From Acidimicrobiaceae bacterium (lineage in GTDB: Bacteria > Actinomycetota > Acidimicrobiia > Acidimicrobiales > Ilumatobacteraceae), in assembly GCA_003455715.1 (NCBI GenBank), contig DMQJ01000345.1, positions 1,000-13,014 on the forward strand: a stretch of 12,015 bases of DNA, read 5' to 3'. Position 1 is the first letter of the stretch; the number at the start of each line of letters is the position of its first letter. The notes beneath the pieces were generated by a model. It was given only the letters and a program-made list of their open reading frames with translations, was not told the origin of the DNA and searched no databases. Shown one piece after another: positions 1 to 7,178 of the stretch. Both the position numbers and the translations under genes were made by a program.

Positions 1-1256
1 ACCTCGTCGTGGCTCAGCGGCAGCACGAACCGTTCGCTGAACGCATACAACAGCCCGAACGACAGGTCGCGGTGGTGCCAGAGTCGGTGAATGGGGTCGT
101 GCTGGAAGTAACCGAGCGTGTCGTGCATCCAGCCCATGTTCCACTTATGGGTGAACCCGAGGCCGCCGTACTCCACCGGGTGCGTCACCTTCGGCCACGC
201 CGTGCTCTCCTCGGCGATCATCAACGCCGACGGGGCCTCGTTGCCAACCACCGAGGTGAGTTCGCGGAGGAAGTCGATGGCCTCAAGGTTTTCGCGACCA
301 CCGTGCCGGTTGGGCACCCACCCGCCGGCGGGGCGGGAGTAGTCGAGGTAGAGCATGCTGGCCACGGCGTCGACGCGGAGGCCGTCGATGTGGAACTCGT
401 GCAACCAGTAGAGGGCGTTGGCCACCAGGAAGTTGCGCACCTCCGTGCGGCCGTAGTTGAACACGTAGGTGCCCCAGTCGGGATGTTCACCCTGCCGTGG
501 ATCGGAGTGTTCGTACAGGGCGGTGCCGTCGAACCGGGCGAGGCTCCAGTCGTCCTTCGGGAAGTGGGCAGGCACCCAGTCGACCAACACACCAATGCCA
601 CGCTGGTGCAGGATGTCGACAAAGGCACGGAAGTCGTCGGGGGTGCCGAACCGCGCCGTCGGCGCGTAGTAGCCGGTGACCTGGTAGCCCCACGACCCTC
701 CGAACGGATGCTCGGCGACGGGCAGCAGTTCCACATGGGTGAACCCCAGGTCGGCCACGTGATCGGCGAGTTGGTGGCCAAGGTCGCGATAGTTGTCGAC
801 CCCGTGCCGCCACGAGCCGAGGTGCACCTCGTAGATGCGCAGTGGTGCGCCGTGCGCAGCGGTACGGCGAGCCATCCAGTGCTGATCGCCCCACAGGTGT
901 TGGCTGGGCCCCGGCACGACGCTGGCATTGCTGGGCGGGCACTCCGTGGCCTGCGCCATCGGGTCGGCCTTCATCGTCGTGTGGCCGCCACGGGCCACCA
1001 CCGCGTACTTGTAGCGATGGCCCGGTTGAGCCGAGGGTTCCACCGCCGCCCAGATGCCCGACGACCCCTGTGCCGCTAGTGGCGTGCCCTCACCCCATCC
1101 GTTCCAGTCGCCCACGGCGTACACCGCGGTGGCATTGGGCGCCCACACGGCGAACCGCACGCCTCCCTCAGGCCGCGGGTGCGCCCCGAGGAATTGCCAG
1201 AGCCGACGATGGTTGCCCTCACCGAACAGGTGCAGGTCGAGATCGCTCAGGAGCAC
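1..1256 (-). CDS. glgB: 1,4-alpha-glucan branching enzyme (GH13), C-terminal part beyond window
   Basis: Transfers alpha-1,4-glucan segments to O6 of glucose to form alpha-1,6 branches in glycogen (cytoplasmic). The 418 visible residues begin [20 protein letters not shown], then a CBM48-like segment ([20 protein letters not shown], about 35-54) and the GH13 barrel. Conserved GH13 regions can be read: GLRVDAV with nucleophile D296, AEES with acid/base E349, and PLSHDEV with D417 at the window edge. The last 200 or so residues lie outside the window. The protein starts close to the CBM48 domain, so it lacks the extra N1 domain of the longest GlgB proteins. I chose the GTG at 1256 because a TACGCT box sits 6 nt upstream; an in-frame GTG at 1274 is an alternative but lies over that box. 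It diverges from a glucan synthase with only 62 bp between them. The identification is secure; whether the gene is intact at its 3' end cannot be seen. Confidence 0.95.
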   Translation of the reverse strand, partial: MLLSDLDLHLFGEGNHRRLWQFLGAHPRPEGGVRFAVWAPNATAVYAVGDWNGWGEGTPLAAQGSSGIWAAVEPSAQPGHRYKYAVVARGGHTTMKADPMAQATECPPSNASVVPGPSQHLWGDQHWMARRTAAHGAPLRIYEVHLGSWRHGVDNYRDLGHQLADHVADLGFTHVELLPVAEHPFGGSWGYQVTGYYAPTARFGTPDDFRAFVDILHQRGIGVLVDWVPAHFPKDDWSLARFDGTALYEHSDPRQGEHPDWGTYVFNYGRTEVRNFLVANALYWLHEFHIDGLRVDAVASMLYLDYSRPAGGWVPNRHGGRENLEAIDFLRELTSVVGNEAPSALMIAEESTAWPKVTHPVEYGGLGFTHKWNMGWMHDTLGYFQHDPIHRLWHHRDLSFGLLYAFSERFVLPLSHDE

Positions 1257-1262
1257 ACCCCG

Positions 1263-1268
1263 AGCGTA
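1263..1268 (-). promoter_or_regulatory. -10 box of glgB (TACGCT), leaderless type
   Basis: TACGCT on the minus strand ends 6 nt before the glgB GTG, so transcription would begin at or next to the start codon. No clear -35 hexamer is seen. Inference from motif and spacing only. Confidence 0.45.
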
Positions 1269-1305
1269 CGTCACCGCCCACCCGAACGCCGGATGCGCAC
1301 GCTGC

Positions 1306-1311
1306 TACGTT
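1306..1311 (+). promoter_or_regulatory. -10 box of the glucan synthase gene (TACGTT), leaderless type
   Basis: TACGTT is followed by exactly 7 nt and then the GTG at 1319. With the glgB box it makes a compact divergent promoter inside 62 bp, so one regulator could control both directions. No -35 or operator dyad was recognised. Confidence 0.5.
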
Positions 1312-1318
1312 CGGGCCC

Positions 1319-2464
1319 GTGCGCGTGCTGATGCTGTCGTGGGAGTACCCACCGTTGGTGGTCGGGGGCATCGCCGCCCACGTGGAGGGTCTGGCGACGG
1401 CAATGGTGCGGGCCGGCCACGAGGTCGTCGTGTGCAGCCTGCATCACCCCGGCGAGCCCGACGACGCCACGGTCGACGGGGTTCGCGTGCTGCGAGCCGA
1501 CGCGGCGTTGCCGTGGCTTCCCGACGACGACTTGGTGGCCCGCATGGCCAGCGCCAACCACCAGTTGGTGCAACTCACCGCACGTCTCGGCACCTGGCAA
1601 CCCGACGTGGTGCACGCCCACGACTGGCTCACGGCGTGGGCAGGCGACACCCTCAAGGTGCTCTTCGGTGTGCCGTTGGTGGCCACCGTGCATGCCACCG
1701 AACGGGGTCGCCATGGGGGCCACCTGCCGCCCGGGCTGCCGGGCGCCATCAACTCGGTGGAGTGGTGGCTCACCTACCAGGCACGCGAGGTCATCGCGTG
1801 CTCGAGGTTCATGGCCCGCGAAGTGGTGAGCGGCTTCGAACTCCCGCCCGAGAAGGTGCACCTCGTTCCCAACGGGGTGGATGTCAGCCGCTGGCTCACC
1901 GACGGCGAACGGCTCCCTGCCGAGCCGCTGGTCGTGGCCTGGGGACGGGTGCAGTACGAGAAGGGCTTCCACGTACTGGCACGCGCCATTGCCGAACTCC
2001 GTCACCGCGTGCCCGGCATTCGCTGCGTCATCGCCGGCCGCGGCACCTACCTGCCCGAACTGCAGACCCATGTCGACATCGACGGCGTCGCCGACCTGGT
2101 GCAGCTTGCCGGGTTCGTGCCCGACAATGAGTTGAAGGCCCTGCTCGGACGCGCTGGGTGCGTGGTCATCCCCTCGCTGTACGAGCCCTTCGGCATCGTG
2201 GCGCTCGAAGGCATGGCCGCAGGGGCACCCACCATCGCCGCTCGCACCGGTGGACTCGCCGAAATCATCGAACACACCGATGCCGGGCTGCTCTTCGAGC
2301 CGGGCAACCATCACGAACTCGCTGACGCCATCGAACTGGTGCTCACCGACCCCCACCTGGCCGATCGGCTGCGCACCCACGCCTCCACCCTGCTCCGCCG
2401 CACCTACACGTGGGATGCCATCGCCGCTCGCACCGCAGAGGTCTACGAGGTTGCTCGACGATGA
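1319..2464 (+). CDS. GT4 alpha-1,4-glucan (glycogen) synthase, Rv3032-like
   Basis: A 381-residue GT-B retaining glycosyltransferase, predicted to extend alpha-1,4-glucans from a nucleotide-glucose donor in the cytoplasm. The N-terminal Rossmann domain begins MRVLMLSWEYPPLVVGGIAA with the glycine loop at G16-G17. VVHAHDWL (98-104) and TVHATERGRHGG (123-134) follow the pattern I recall for mycobacterial Rv3032. The C-terminal donor domain has GRVQYEKG (R210, K215) and the E-x7-E motif of GT4 enzymes (E289, E297 in YEPFGIVALE). The GTG at 1319 is chosen because the family begins at this motif and a TACGTT box lies 7 nt upstream; the open frame further left only overlaps antisense glgB. Neighbours glgB and glgP support a glycogen role. 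The exact donor (ADP- or UDP-glucose) and product (glycogen or a methylglucose-type glucan) cannot be decided; GlgM-like maltose-1-phosphate synthesis is less likely on motif grounds. Confidence 0.88.
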   Translation: MRVLMLSWEYPPLVVGGIAAHVEGLATAMVRAGHEVVVCSLHHPGEPDDATVDGVRVLRADAALPWLPDDDLVARMASANHQLVQLTARLGTWQPDVVHAHDWLTAWAGDTLKVLFGVPLVATVHATERGRHGGHLPPGLPGAINSVEWWLTYQAREVIACSRFMAREVVSGFELPPEKVHLVPNGVDVSRWLTDGERLPAEPLVVAWGRVQYEKGFHVLARAIAELRHRVPGIRCVIAGRGTYLPELQTHVDIDGVADLVQLAGFVPDNELKALLGRAGCVVIPSLYEPFGIVALEGMAAGAPTIAARTGGLAEIIEHTDAGLLFEPGNHHELADAIELVLTDPHLADRLRTHASTLLRRTYTWDAIAARTAEVYEVARR

Positions 2465-2525
2465 ATCATTGGTGCGACCAGGGCACGTGACCGGTGGCCC
2501 GTGGCCGATCCGCCGCGACGCCGAC

Positions 2526-2531
2526 TAGGGT
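2526..2531 (+). promoter_or_regulatory. -10 box of glgP (TAGGGT), leaderless type
   Basis: TAGGGT lies in the 74-bp gap after the glucan synthase gene and ends 7 nt before the glgP ATG. This suggests glgP has its own promoter even if read-through from the synthase gene also occurs. Confidence 0.5.
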
Positions 2532-2538
2532 TGCCCCG

Positions 2539-5001
2539 ATGCGTGCCGTTCGTTCATTTCATGTGATTCCCGCTGTTCCTACCGCTCTGCAAGCGCTTAC
2601 AGAGCTGGCCGGAAATCTGCACTGGACGTGGGACCGCGAGACGAAGGCTCTGTTTCGGCGCCTCGACCCGGTGCTGTGGAAGGAAACCCAGGAAGACCCC
2701 CAGCACCTCCTCGCCGCCATCACACCGAGCCGCTGGGAGGAACTGGCCGCCGATGCGTCGGTGATCGCTGCGGTGCATGAAGCATCCGCTCGCCTCCACG
2801 ACGCCCTCGAGTCGCCGCGATGGTTCCAGACCCGAACCGATACGCCGCTCGGCCTGGTGGCCTACTTCTCCCCCGAGTTCGGCATCAGCGAGACCGTGCC
2901 GCAGTACTCGGGTGGCCTCGGGGTGCTCGCCGGCGACCATCTGAAGGCGGCGAGCGATCTCGGCGTGCCGCTCGTCGGCGTCGGCCTGCTCTACTCGGAG
3001 GGCTACTTCCGTCAGCGCCTGAACGCCGACGGCTACCAGGAGGAGCGCTACCCGCGCCTCGAGCCCGCCCACCTGGCCGCCCGGCCCACGGGGCTGCAGA
3101 TCAGTGTCGACCTTGCCGGCGACCCCACCCTGGCCAATGTGTGGGAACTGCACGTCGGGCGCACCCGCCTCTATCTGCTCGACACCGCGGTGGAGGGCAA
3201 CAGCCCCGCCGCTGCCGCCGTCACCGACCGGCTGTACGGCGGCGACAAGGAGCATCGCTTGCGTCAGGAGATCCTCCTCGGCATGGGTGGCGTGCGTGCC
3301 CTGCGAGCACTCGGTCTTGATCCGCAGGTGTTCCACACCAACGAAGGCCACGCCGGCTTCCTGGCGCTCGAGCGAATTCGCGAACTCGTCGACACCGGCT
3401 ACACCTTCCACGAGGCCGTCGAGGCGGTGCGAGCGGGTGGCCTGTTCACCACCCACACGCCCGTGCCAGCGGGCATCGACCGGTTCGCTCGCGAGTTGAT
3501 CGAGAAGTACTTCTCCGACTTCGCCCGTTCGTGCGGCATCACCATCGACGACCTGATGGATCTCGGCCATCGCGTCGACGAGCCCGACGGCATGTTCAAC
3601 ATGGCGGTGATGGGGCTCCGCCTCAGTGCCCGCAGCAACGGCGTCGCCCAACTGCACGGGGAGGTCAGCCGCGAAATGTTCGCCGGCCTGTGGCCCGATG
3701 TGCCCACCAAGGAGGTACCCATCGGGGCCATCACCAACGGAGTGCACGCGCACACCTGGGTGGGCGACCATGTGGCCCCGCTGCTCGCCAAGAGCGTCGG
3801 CTCGGTGTGGGATGGCGCCGATCGGGCCTCGTGGCAGGGCGTCGACCAACTCGACCCCGGCGACGTCTGGGCGGCTCGCAACAAGGGTCGCTCCGAACTG
3901 GTGGCCTTCGTACGGTCGCGGCTCGGTGGGGCAGTGCTCGATCCCAAGGCACTCACCATCGGCTTCGCCCGCCGCTTCGCCACCTACAAGCGGGCCACCC
4001 TGTTGCTCAGCCAACCCGAGCGGCTGCGCGCCCTGCTGCTGTCGACCGACCGGCCCGTGCAGTTCGTCTTCGCCGGCAAGGCTCACCCTCAAGACCACCC
4101 GGGCAAGGACATGATCCGCGAGATCGAACTGTTCGCCCGCCAACTCGACGTGGGCCACCGATTCGTCTTCGTACCCGACTACGACATGGCCATCGCCCGC
4201 ATGATGTACCGCGGCAGCGATGTGTGGCTCAACAACCCCCGTCGGCCGCTGGAGGCCTGTGGCACGAGTGGGATGAAGGCCGCGCTCAACGGGTGCCTCA
4301 ACTGCAGCATCCTCGACGGCTGGTGGGACGAATGCTTCGACGGCGAGAACGGCTGGGCCATCAACTCCGCCGACGACGACCCCGACCTCGGCCGTCGCGA
4401 TCAGCGCGAGGCCACCAGCCTGTTCGGCTTGTTGGAGCGTGAGATCGTTCCGCTGTTCTACGACCGCAACGAGGCGGGTGTTCCCGTCGGCTGGACCGAC
4501 ACGATGAAGGCCAACTGGCGGTCGCTCGGGCCCTACGTCACGGCCGCACGCATGGTGCGCGACTACACGACGCTGCTCTACGAGCCCGCAGCCGCGAGTT
4601 CGCGCGCCGCGCTCGCCGAGGACGGGGCGGTGGCCAAAGACCTCGCCGGGTGGAAGCAGTGGGTACGCAACCATTGGCCGCTCGTGAAGGTGCTCGACAT
4701 CGAGGTCGATACGTCGGCCGCGCATGAAGGCGACGTGCGGCGCGTGCGCGCCCACGTCGACGTCGACGGCTTGCAGGTGGGCACCCTGGCGGTGCAGGCG
4801 CTGCATGGCCCCATCGACAGCGAGGGCCAGTTCATCGGCACGCCCCAGGTGGAAGCCCTGCGTCATGTGGGCGACGACGTGTGGGAGGCCGACTACACGG
4901 TGGGCGAGGCTGGGCCCTACGGCGTCACCGTGCGGGCGCTCCCCTGGCACCCGCACCTGGTGAACCAGGTGGAGATGGGCACCATCGCCTGGGCCCACTA
5001 A
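2539..5001 (+). CDS. glgP: Alpha-glucan (glycogen) phosphorylase, GT35, with N-terminal DUF3417
   Basis: Phosphorolyses terminal alpha-1,4-glucose residues of glycogen or maltodextrin to glucose 1-phosphate, using PLP. The 820 residues fit the TIGR02094 phosphorylase subgroup. Residues about 5-110 match DUF3417 (starting RAVRSFHVIPAVPTAL), the usual N-terminal cap in actinobacterial GlgP. Core motifs follow: YFSPEFGISE from Y109 with YSGGLGVLAGDHLKAASDLG, HTNEGHAGF from H266, THTPV at 305-309, FARRFATYKRATLL near 476-488 and FAGKAHP at 511-517. GTSGMKAALNG follows, where K580 matches the PLP-binding lysine (rabbit muscle K680 motif). The C-terminal 120 or so residues form a charged beta-rich tail usual for the subgroup. 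The ATG at 2539 is supported by the -10 spacing and by where DUF3417 begins. Its place downstream of the synthase and branching enzyme completes a synthesis-and-degradation module. The gene appears intact. Confidence 0.95.
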   Translation: MRAVRSFHVIPAVPTALQALTELAGNLHWTWDRETKALFRRLDPVLWKETQEDPQHLLAAITPSRWEELAADASVIAAVHEASARLHDALESPRWFQTRTDTPLGLVAYFSPEFGISETVPQYSGGLGVLAGDHLKAASDLGVPLVGVGLLYSEGYFRQRLNADGYQEERYPRLEPAHLAARPTGLQISVDLAGDPTLANVWELHVGRTRLYLLDTAVEGNSPAAAAVTDRLYGGDKEHRLRQEILLGMGGVRALRALGLDPQVFHTNEGHAGFLALERIRELVDTGYTFHEAVEAVRAGGLFTTHTPVPAGIDRFARELIEKYFSDFARSCGITIDDLMDLGHRVDEPDGMFNMAVMGLRLSARSNGVAQLHGEVSREMFAGLWPDVPTKEVPIGAITNGVHAHTWVGDHVAPLLAKSVGSVWDGADRASWQGVDQLDPGDVWAARNKGRSELVAFVRSRLGGAVLDPKALTIGFARRFATYKRATLLLSQPERLRALLLSTDRPVQFVFAGKAHPQDHPGKDMIREIELFARQLDVGHRFVFVPDYDMAIARMMYRGSDVWLNNPRRPLEACGTSGMKAALNGCLNCSILDGWWDECFDGENGWAINSADDDPDLGRRDQREATSLFGLLEREIVPLFYDRNEAGVPVGWTDTMKANWRSLGPYVTAARMVRDYTTLLYEPAAASSRAALAEDGAVAKDLAGWKQWVRNHWPLVKVLDIEVDTSAAHEGDVRRVRAHVDVDGLQVGTLAVQALHGPIDSEGQFIGTPQVEALRHVGDDVWEADYTVGEAGPYGVTVRALPWHPHLVNQVEMGTIAWAH

Positions 5002-5023
5002 CGACCTCCATCACCCCCACCCC

Positions 5024-5039
5024 CCTTTTACGTAAAAGG
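5024..5039. terminator. Perfect 16-bp palindrome CCTTTTACGTAAAAGG in the convergent gap
   Basis: CCTTTTACGTAAAAGG is its own reverse complement and lies 23 bp after the glgP stop, preceded by a C-rich run. As RNA it would form an A/U-rich hairpin with an A or U tract on either strand. It is most likely part of a bidirectional termination zone; a protein-binding site is the alternative because the A/T-rich arms make a weak hairpin. Confidence 0.4.
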
Positions 5040-5044
5040 TGACA

Positions 5045-5061
5045 CGCCCCGACCAGGGGCG
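5045..5061. terminator. GC hairpin CGCCCC-gacca-GGGGCG
   Basis: A 6-bp GC-only stem with a 5-nt loop, the second of three hairpins between the convergent glgP and enoyl-CoA hydratase genes. There is no adjoining T-run, so it is probably an accessory element. Confidence 0.35.
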
Positions 5062-5070
5062 ACGGGTCTG

Positions 5071-5089
5071 GGGTTTTGACGCAAAACCC
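5071..5089. terminator. Bidirectional hairpin GGGTTTTG-acg-CAAAACCC
   Basis: An 8-bp perfect stem with a 3-nt loop, 15 bp from the stop of the minus-strand enoyl-CoA hydratase gene and 69 bp after glgP. The T4/A4 tracts inside the stem give either strand a U tract. It is the best candidate terminator for the minus-strand gene and may also catch read-through from glgP. Confidence 0.45.
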
Positions 5090-5104
5090 GCTGACGAGGC
5101 GCGA

Positions 5105-5878
5105 CTAACGACCGGAGAACTCGGCCTTGCCTGGCCCGTTGGCGAGGAAGCTCTGCACGCCGATTCGGCTGTCGTCGGTGTGGAACACCTGCTCGAACAG
5201 CGCCTTCTCGATGGCCAACCCGCCGGCCAGATCGCCGTCGAGGCCCTCGTCGACGGCCCGCTTGGTGAGCGCCTGGGCCTGCAGCGCCCCCTTGGCCACC
5301 TCGGCCGCCAACGCAAGCGCCCGCACGTGCAACTCGTCGCTGGGCACCACCTCGTCGGCGAGCCCGATACGCAGCGCCTCATCGGCCTTCACCTGACGAC
5401 CGGTGAGCATCATTTCCTTCGCACGGCTCGCCCCGACGGTGCGCGCGAGGCGCTGGGTGCCGCCGCCGCCGGGGATGATGCCCAGCAGGATTTCCGGCTG
5501 GCCGAAGACCGCACGTTCGCCTGCGATGCGGTAGTCGCACGCCAGTGCCAGTTCGCAGCCACCACCGAGGGCATAGCCACTGACGGCGGCAATGACGAAC
5601 CGGGGAATCGCGGCCACTGCATCGAGCGCTCGGTGGAACCCGGTGGTGATGACACGGGCCTCTTCAGGCCCACCGAACTGGCTGATGTCGGCGCCAGCGG
5701 CAAAGATTCGATCGCCGCCTGTCACCACCACGGCGCCAGGCGGGTTGGCGGCCAGATCGAGGGCCACCGCAGCCAGTTCGGCCAACACCTCCTGCGACAG
5801 CGCATTGACCTTCGGATTGTTGAGCGTGACCACGGCGACGCCGTCGTCGCGTCGGTCCACCAGCACGAGTTCACCCAT
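5105..5878 (-). CDS. Enoyl-CoA hydratase/isomerase (crotonase) family protein
   Basis: A 257-residue crotonase-fold enzyme, expected to hydrate trans-2-enoyl-CoA or catalyse a related acyl-CoA reaction. The start is MGELVLVDRRDDGVAVVTLN. FAAGADISQF (59-68) and SGYALGGGCELALACD (100-115) supply the oxyanion-hole amides. E109 in GGGCEL and E129 in FGQPEILLG are 20 residues apart, as are E144 and E164 of rat mitochondrial enoyl-CoA hydratase. Both catalytic glutamates are therefore present, favouring a true hydratase over an isomerase. IIPGGGGTQRL (134-144) is also typical. The ATG at 5878 is preferred over upstream in-frame starts because it begins at the family N-terminus and has TAACGT 7 nt upstream; longer versions run into meaB in another frame. 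It lies 31 bp after meaB, so the pair may be co-transcribed. The exact substrate is unknown. Confidence 0.9.
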   Translation of the reverse strand: MGELVLVDRRDDGVAVVTLNNPKVNALSQEVLAELAAVALDLAANPPGAVVVTGGDRIFAAGADISQFGGPEEARVITTGFHRALDAVAAIPRFVIAAVSGYALGGGCELALACDYRIAGERAVFGQPEILLGIIPGGGGTQRLARTVGASRAKEMMLTGRQVKADEALRIGLADEVVPSDELHVRALALAAEVAKGALQAQALTKRAVDEGLDGDLAGGLAIEKALFEQVFHTDDSRIGVQSFLANGPGKAEFSGR

Positions 5879-5885
5879 GCCGCCG

Positions 5886-5891
5886 ACGTTA
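5886..5891 (-). promoter_or_regulatory. -10 box of the enoyl-CoA hydratase gene (TAACGT), leaderless type
   Basis: TAACGT sits in the 31-bp gap after meaB and ends 7 nt before the ATG at 5878. The hydratase gene may therefore have its own leaderless transcript besides any read-through from meaB. Confidence 0.5.
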
Positions 5892-5909
5892 CCCGCGGCG
5901 GATGAGCGG

Positions 5910-6872
5910 TCAGGCGCCGACGACGGAGAGCATCTCGTCGGCCGCCGACCACGGGTCGATGGTGCGCGCCGCGACACCCGCCTGTAGTTCGCCCCATCGG
6001 TCGCCGCTGAGGATCTCGCGTGCTCGCTGCTCGAGCCGACGGGCGACGATCTCGCGCAACTCCTCGCGCAGGCGGAACTCTCGACGGCGGCGCAACTCAC
6101 CGCTGGCTTCGATGAACGCTCGATGTGCAGCCACGGTTGACCACAGTTCGTCGACGCCCTTCTTCTCGAGGGCCACCACCGGCAGGATGGGCGGGCGCCA
6201 AGCATCGTGAGCCAAGTCGCTCAGCTCGAGCATCTGTTCGAGATCGCGGCGCGTTTCCTCCACACCCTTGCGATCGGCCTTGTTGATGACAAACACGTCG
6301 GCGATCTCCATCAGCCCGGCCTTGTTGGCCTGCACACTGTCGCCCCAGCCGGGGTTGACGACCACAACCGTGGTGTCGGCCTTGCCAGCAATCTCCACTT
6401 CCACCTGACCAACGCCAACGGTTTCGACCAGGATCCACCGACGGCCAATGGCGTCGAGCACCCGAACCGCCTCCGGGGTGGCGAGCGACAGCCCGCCGAG
6501 GTGCCCGCGGGTGGCCATCGAACGGATGAACACACCAGGGTCGGTGGCGTGGTCTTGCATGCGCACCCGGTCGCCGAGGATGGCCCCGCCGGTGAACGGC
6601 GACGACGGGTCGATGGCGAGGACGGCAACTTCCTCACCCTGCGACCGGAGGTGGCCGATGAGCGCCGACGTGAGCGTGCTCTTGCCGGCTCCCGGCGCAC
6701 CGGTGAGCCCCACGGTGTAACCGCCTCCTGACGCGGGGTAGGCGATACGCCCCACTTCGCGGGCTTGAGCACCACCGCGCTCGACCAGCGACAGCAGGCG
6801 AGCCAACGCCGCCCGGTCGCCTGCGCACGCGGCCTCGAAGAGCGCCGAAACCGGCAACGACCGGATGCTCAC
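5910..6872 (-). CDS. meaB: MeaB/ArgK family G3E GTPase, methylmalonyl-CoA mutase chaperone
   Basis: A 320-residue P-loop GTPase that in its family loads and protects the adenosylcobalamin cofactor of methylmalonyl-CoA mutase. Seen: GAPGAGKST Walker A at 58-66 (K64), LAIDPSSPF at 85-93, RMATRGHLGG-like RSMATRGHLGG at 117-127, VETVGVGQVEVEI at 149-161 containing the switch region, and NKAD at 197-200 for guanine specificity. The C-terminal helical region, from about 240 with many Arg and Glu, fits the family dimerisation arm. The GTG at 6872 is chosen because it overlaps the nfu stop as GTGA, a typical coupling junction; upstream extension enters nfu in another frame. No mutase gene is in this window, so the client is inferred. 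The older name LAO/AO transport ATPase (ArgK) refers to the same family and is considered misleading. A relative serving isobutyryl- or ethylmalonyl-CoA mutase is possible. Confidence 0.92.
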   Translation of the reverse strand: MSIRSLPVSALFEAACAGDRAALARLLSLVERGGAQAREVGRIAYPASGGGYTVGLTGAPGAGKSTLTSALIGHLRSQGEEVAVLAIDPSSPFTGGAILGDRVRMQDHATDPGVFIRSMATRGHLGGLSLATPEAVRVLDAIGRRWILVETVGVGQVEVEIAGKADTTVVVVNPGWGDSVQANKAGLMEIADVFVINKADRKGVEETRRDLEQMLELSDLAHDAWRPPILPVVALEKKGVDELWSTVAAHRAFIEASGELRRRREFRLREELREIVARRLEQRAREILSGDRWGELQAGVAARTIDPWSAADEMLSVVGA

Positions 6873-7147
6873 AACTCGATGTCGTTCTCGGGAACGTTGA
6901 CCACCTCGGTGAGGCCGTCGATGCGGTCTTTCATGATGCGCTCGACACCGGCCTTGAGGGTGACCGTGCTGGTGGGGCAGGTACCGCACGCGCCGACCAG
7001 GCTGACGTAGACAACGCCGGTTGCCTCGTCGACGTCGCGGAGCACGATGTCGCCACCGTCGGCGTGCAGGGCCGGCCGGATGACTTCGATGGTCTCTTCC
7101 ACGAGGGCACGCATGTGGGAACTTTCGGGGAGTGCGGGACGACCCAT
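6869..7147 (-). CDS. NifU C-terminal (Nfu-type) Fe-S cluster scaffold/carrier protein
   Basis: A 92-residue protein made essentially of the NifU C-terminal domain (PF01106), which binds and transfers a [4Fe-4S] cluster between two subunits. VEETIEVIRPALHADGGDIV (about 16-35) and GACGTCPTSTVTLKAGVE (52-69) are the family signature, with cluster ligands C54 and C57. The ATG at 7147 gives MGRPALPESSHMRALVEE. An ATG at 7114 would give an 81-residue protein that still includes the whole domain, so the start is uncertain. Upstream, TAGGGT on this strand lies 13 nt before the ATG at 7147, giving a leader of about 6 nt. The gene overlaps meaB by the 4-nt GTGA, suggesting coupled translation. This is the standalone Nfu-like form and lacks the A-type domain of NfuA. 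The client proteins are unknown. Confidence 0.9.
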   Translation of the reverse strand: MGRPALPESSHMRALVEETIEVIRPALHADGGDIVLRDVDEATGVVYVSLVGACGTCPTSTVTLKAGVERIMKDRIDGLTEVVNVPENDIEL

Positions 7148-7160
7148 TGAACCAGCCCGA

Positions 7161-7166
7161 ACCCTA
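7161..7166 (-). promoter_or_regulatory. -10 box of nfu-meaB (TAGGGT), overlapping the opposite promoter
   Basis: TAGGGT on the minus strand, 13 nt before the nfu ATG. It shares base pairs 7165-7166 with the plus-strand -10 box, within the palindrome CCTAGG at 7163-7168. Confidence 0.4.
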
Positions 7167-7170
7167 GGAT
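7165..7170 (+). promoter_or_regulatory. -10 box of the lipoprotein gene (TAGGAT), leaderless type
   Basis: TAGGAT ends 8 nt before the ATG at 7179. It overlaps the divergent -10 box on the other strand, so the two polymerases would compete for the same DNA. Confidence 0.45.
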
Positions 7171-7178
7171 TGCCACTC

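Noticed and set aside
9..1079. Plus-strand frame over the left end
   Set aside because: It is the antisense shadow of glgB, whose minus-strand translation carries all the visible GH13 motifs.
842..1318. N-terminal extension of the glucan synthase by about 159 residues
   Set aside because: The extension is low-complexity Pro/Arg-rich and antisense to glgB. The family begins at the motif encoded at 1319, which has a -10 box 7 nt upstream.
2554..4998. An 814-codon open frame antisense to glgP
   Set aside because: It lies wholly within glgP, has no recognisable domain and a His/Val/Gly-rich composition. Long antisense frames are expected opposite GC-rich genes with strong third-position bias.
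5039..5905. Plus-strand frame of 288 codons
   Set aside because: It is antisense to the enoyl-CoA hydratase gene, which has both catalytic glutamates in the minus-strand frame.
5879..6205. N-terminal extension of the enoyl-CoA hydratase
   Set aside because: It would overlap meaB in a different frame. The crotonase family begins at MGELVLVD, and TAACGT is 7 nt upstream of that ATG.
6873..6989. N-terminal extension of meaB
   Set aside because: It overlaps nfu in another frame and is His/Arg-rich. The GTGA junction at 6869-6872 gives a normal MeaB length.
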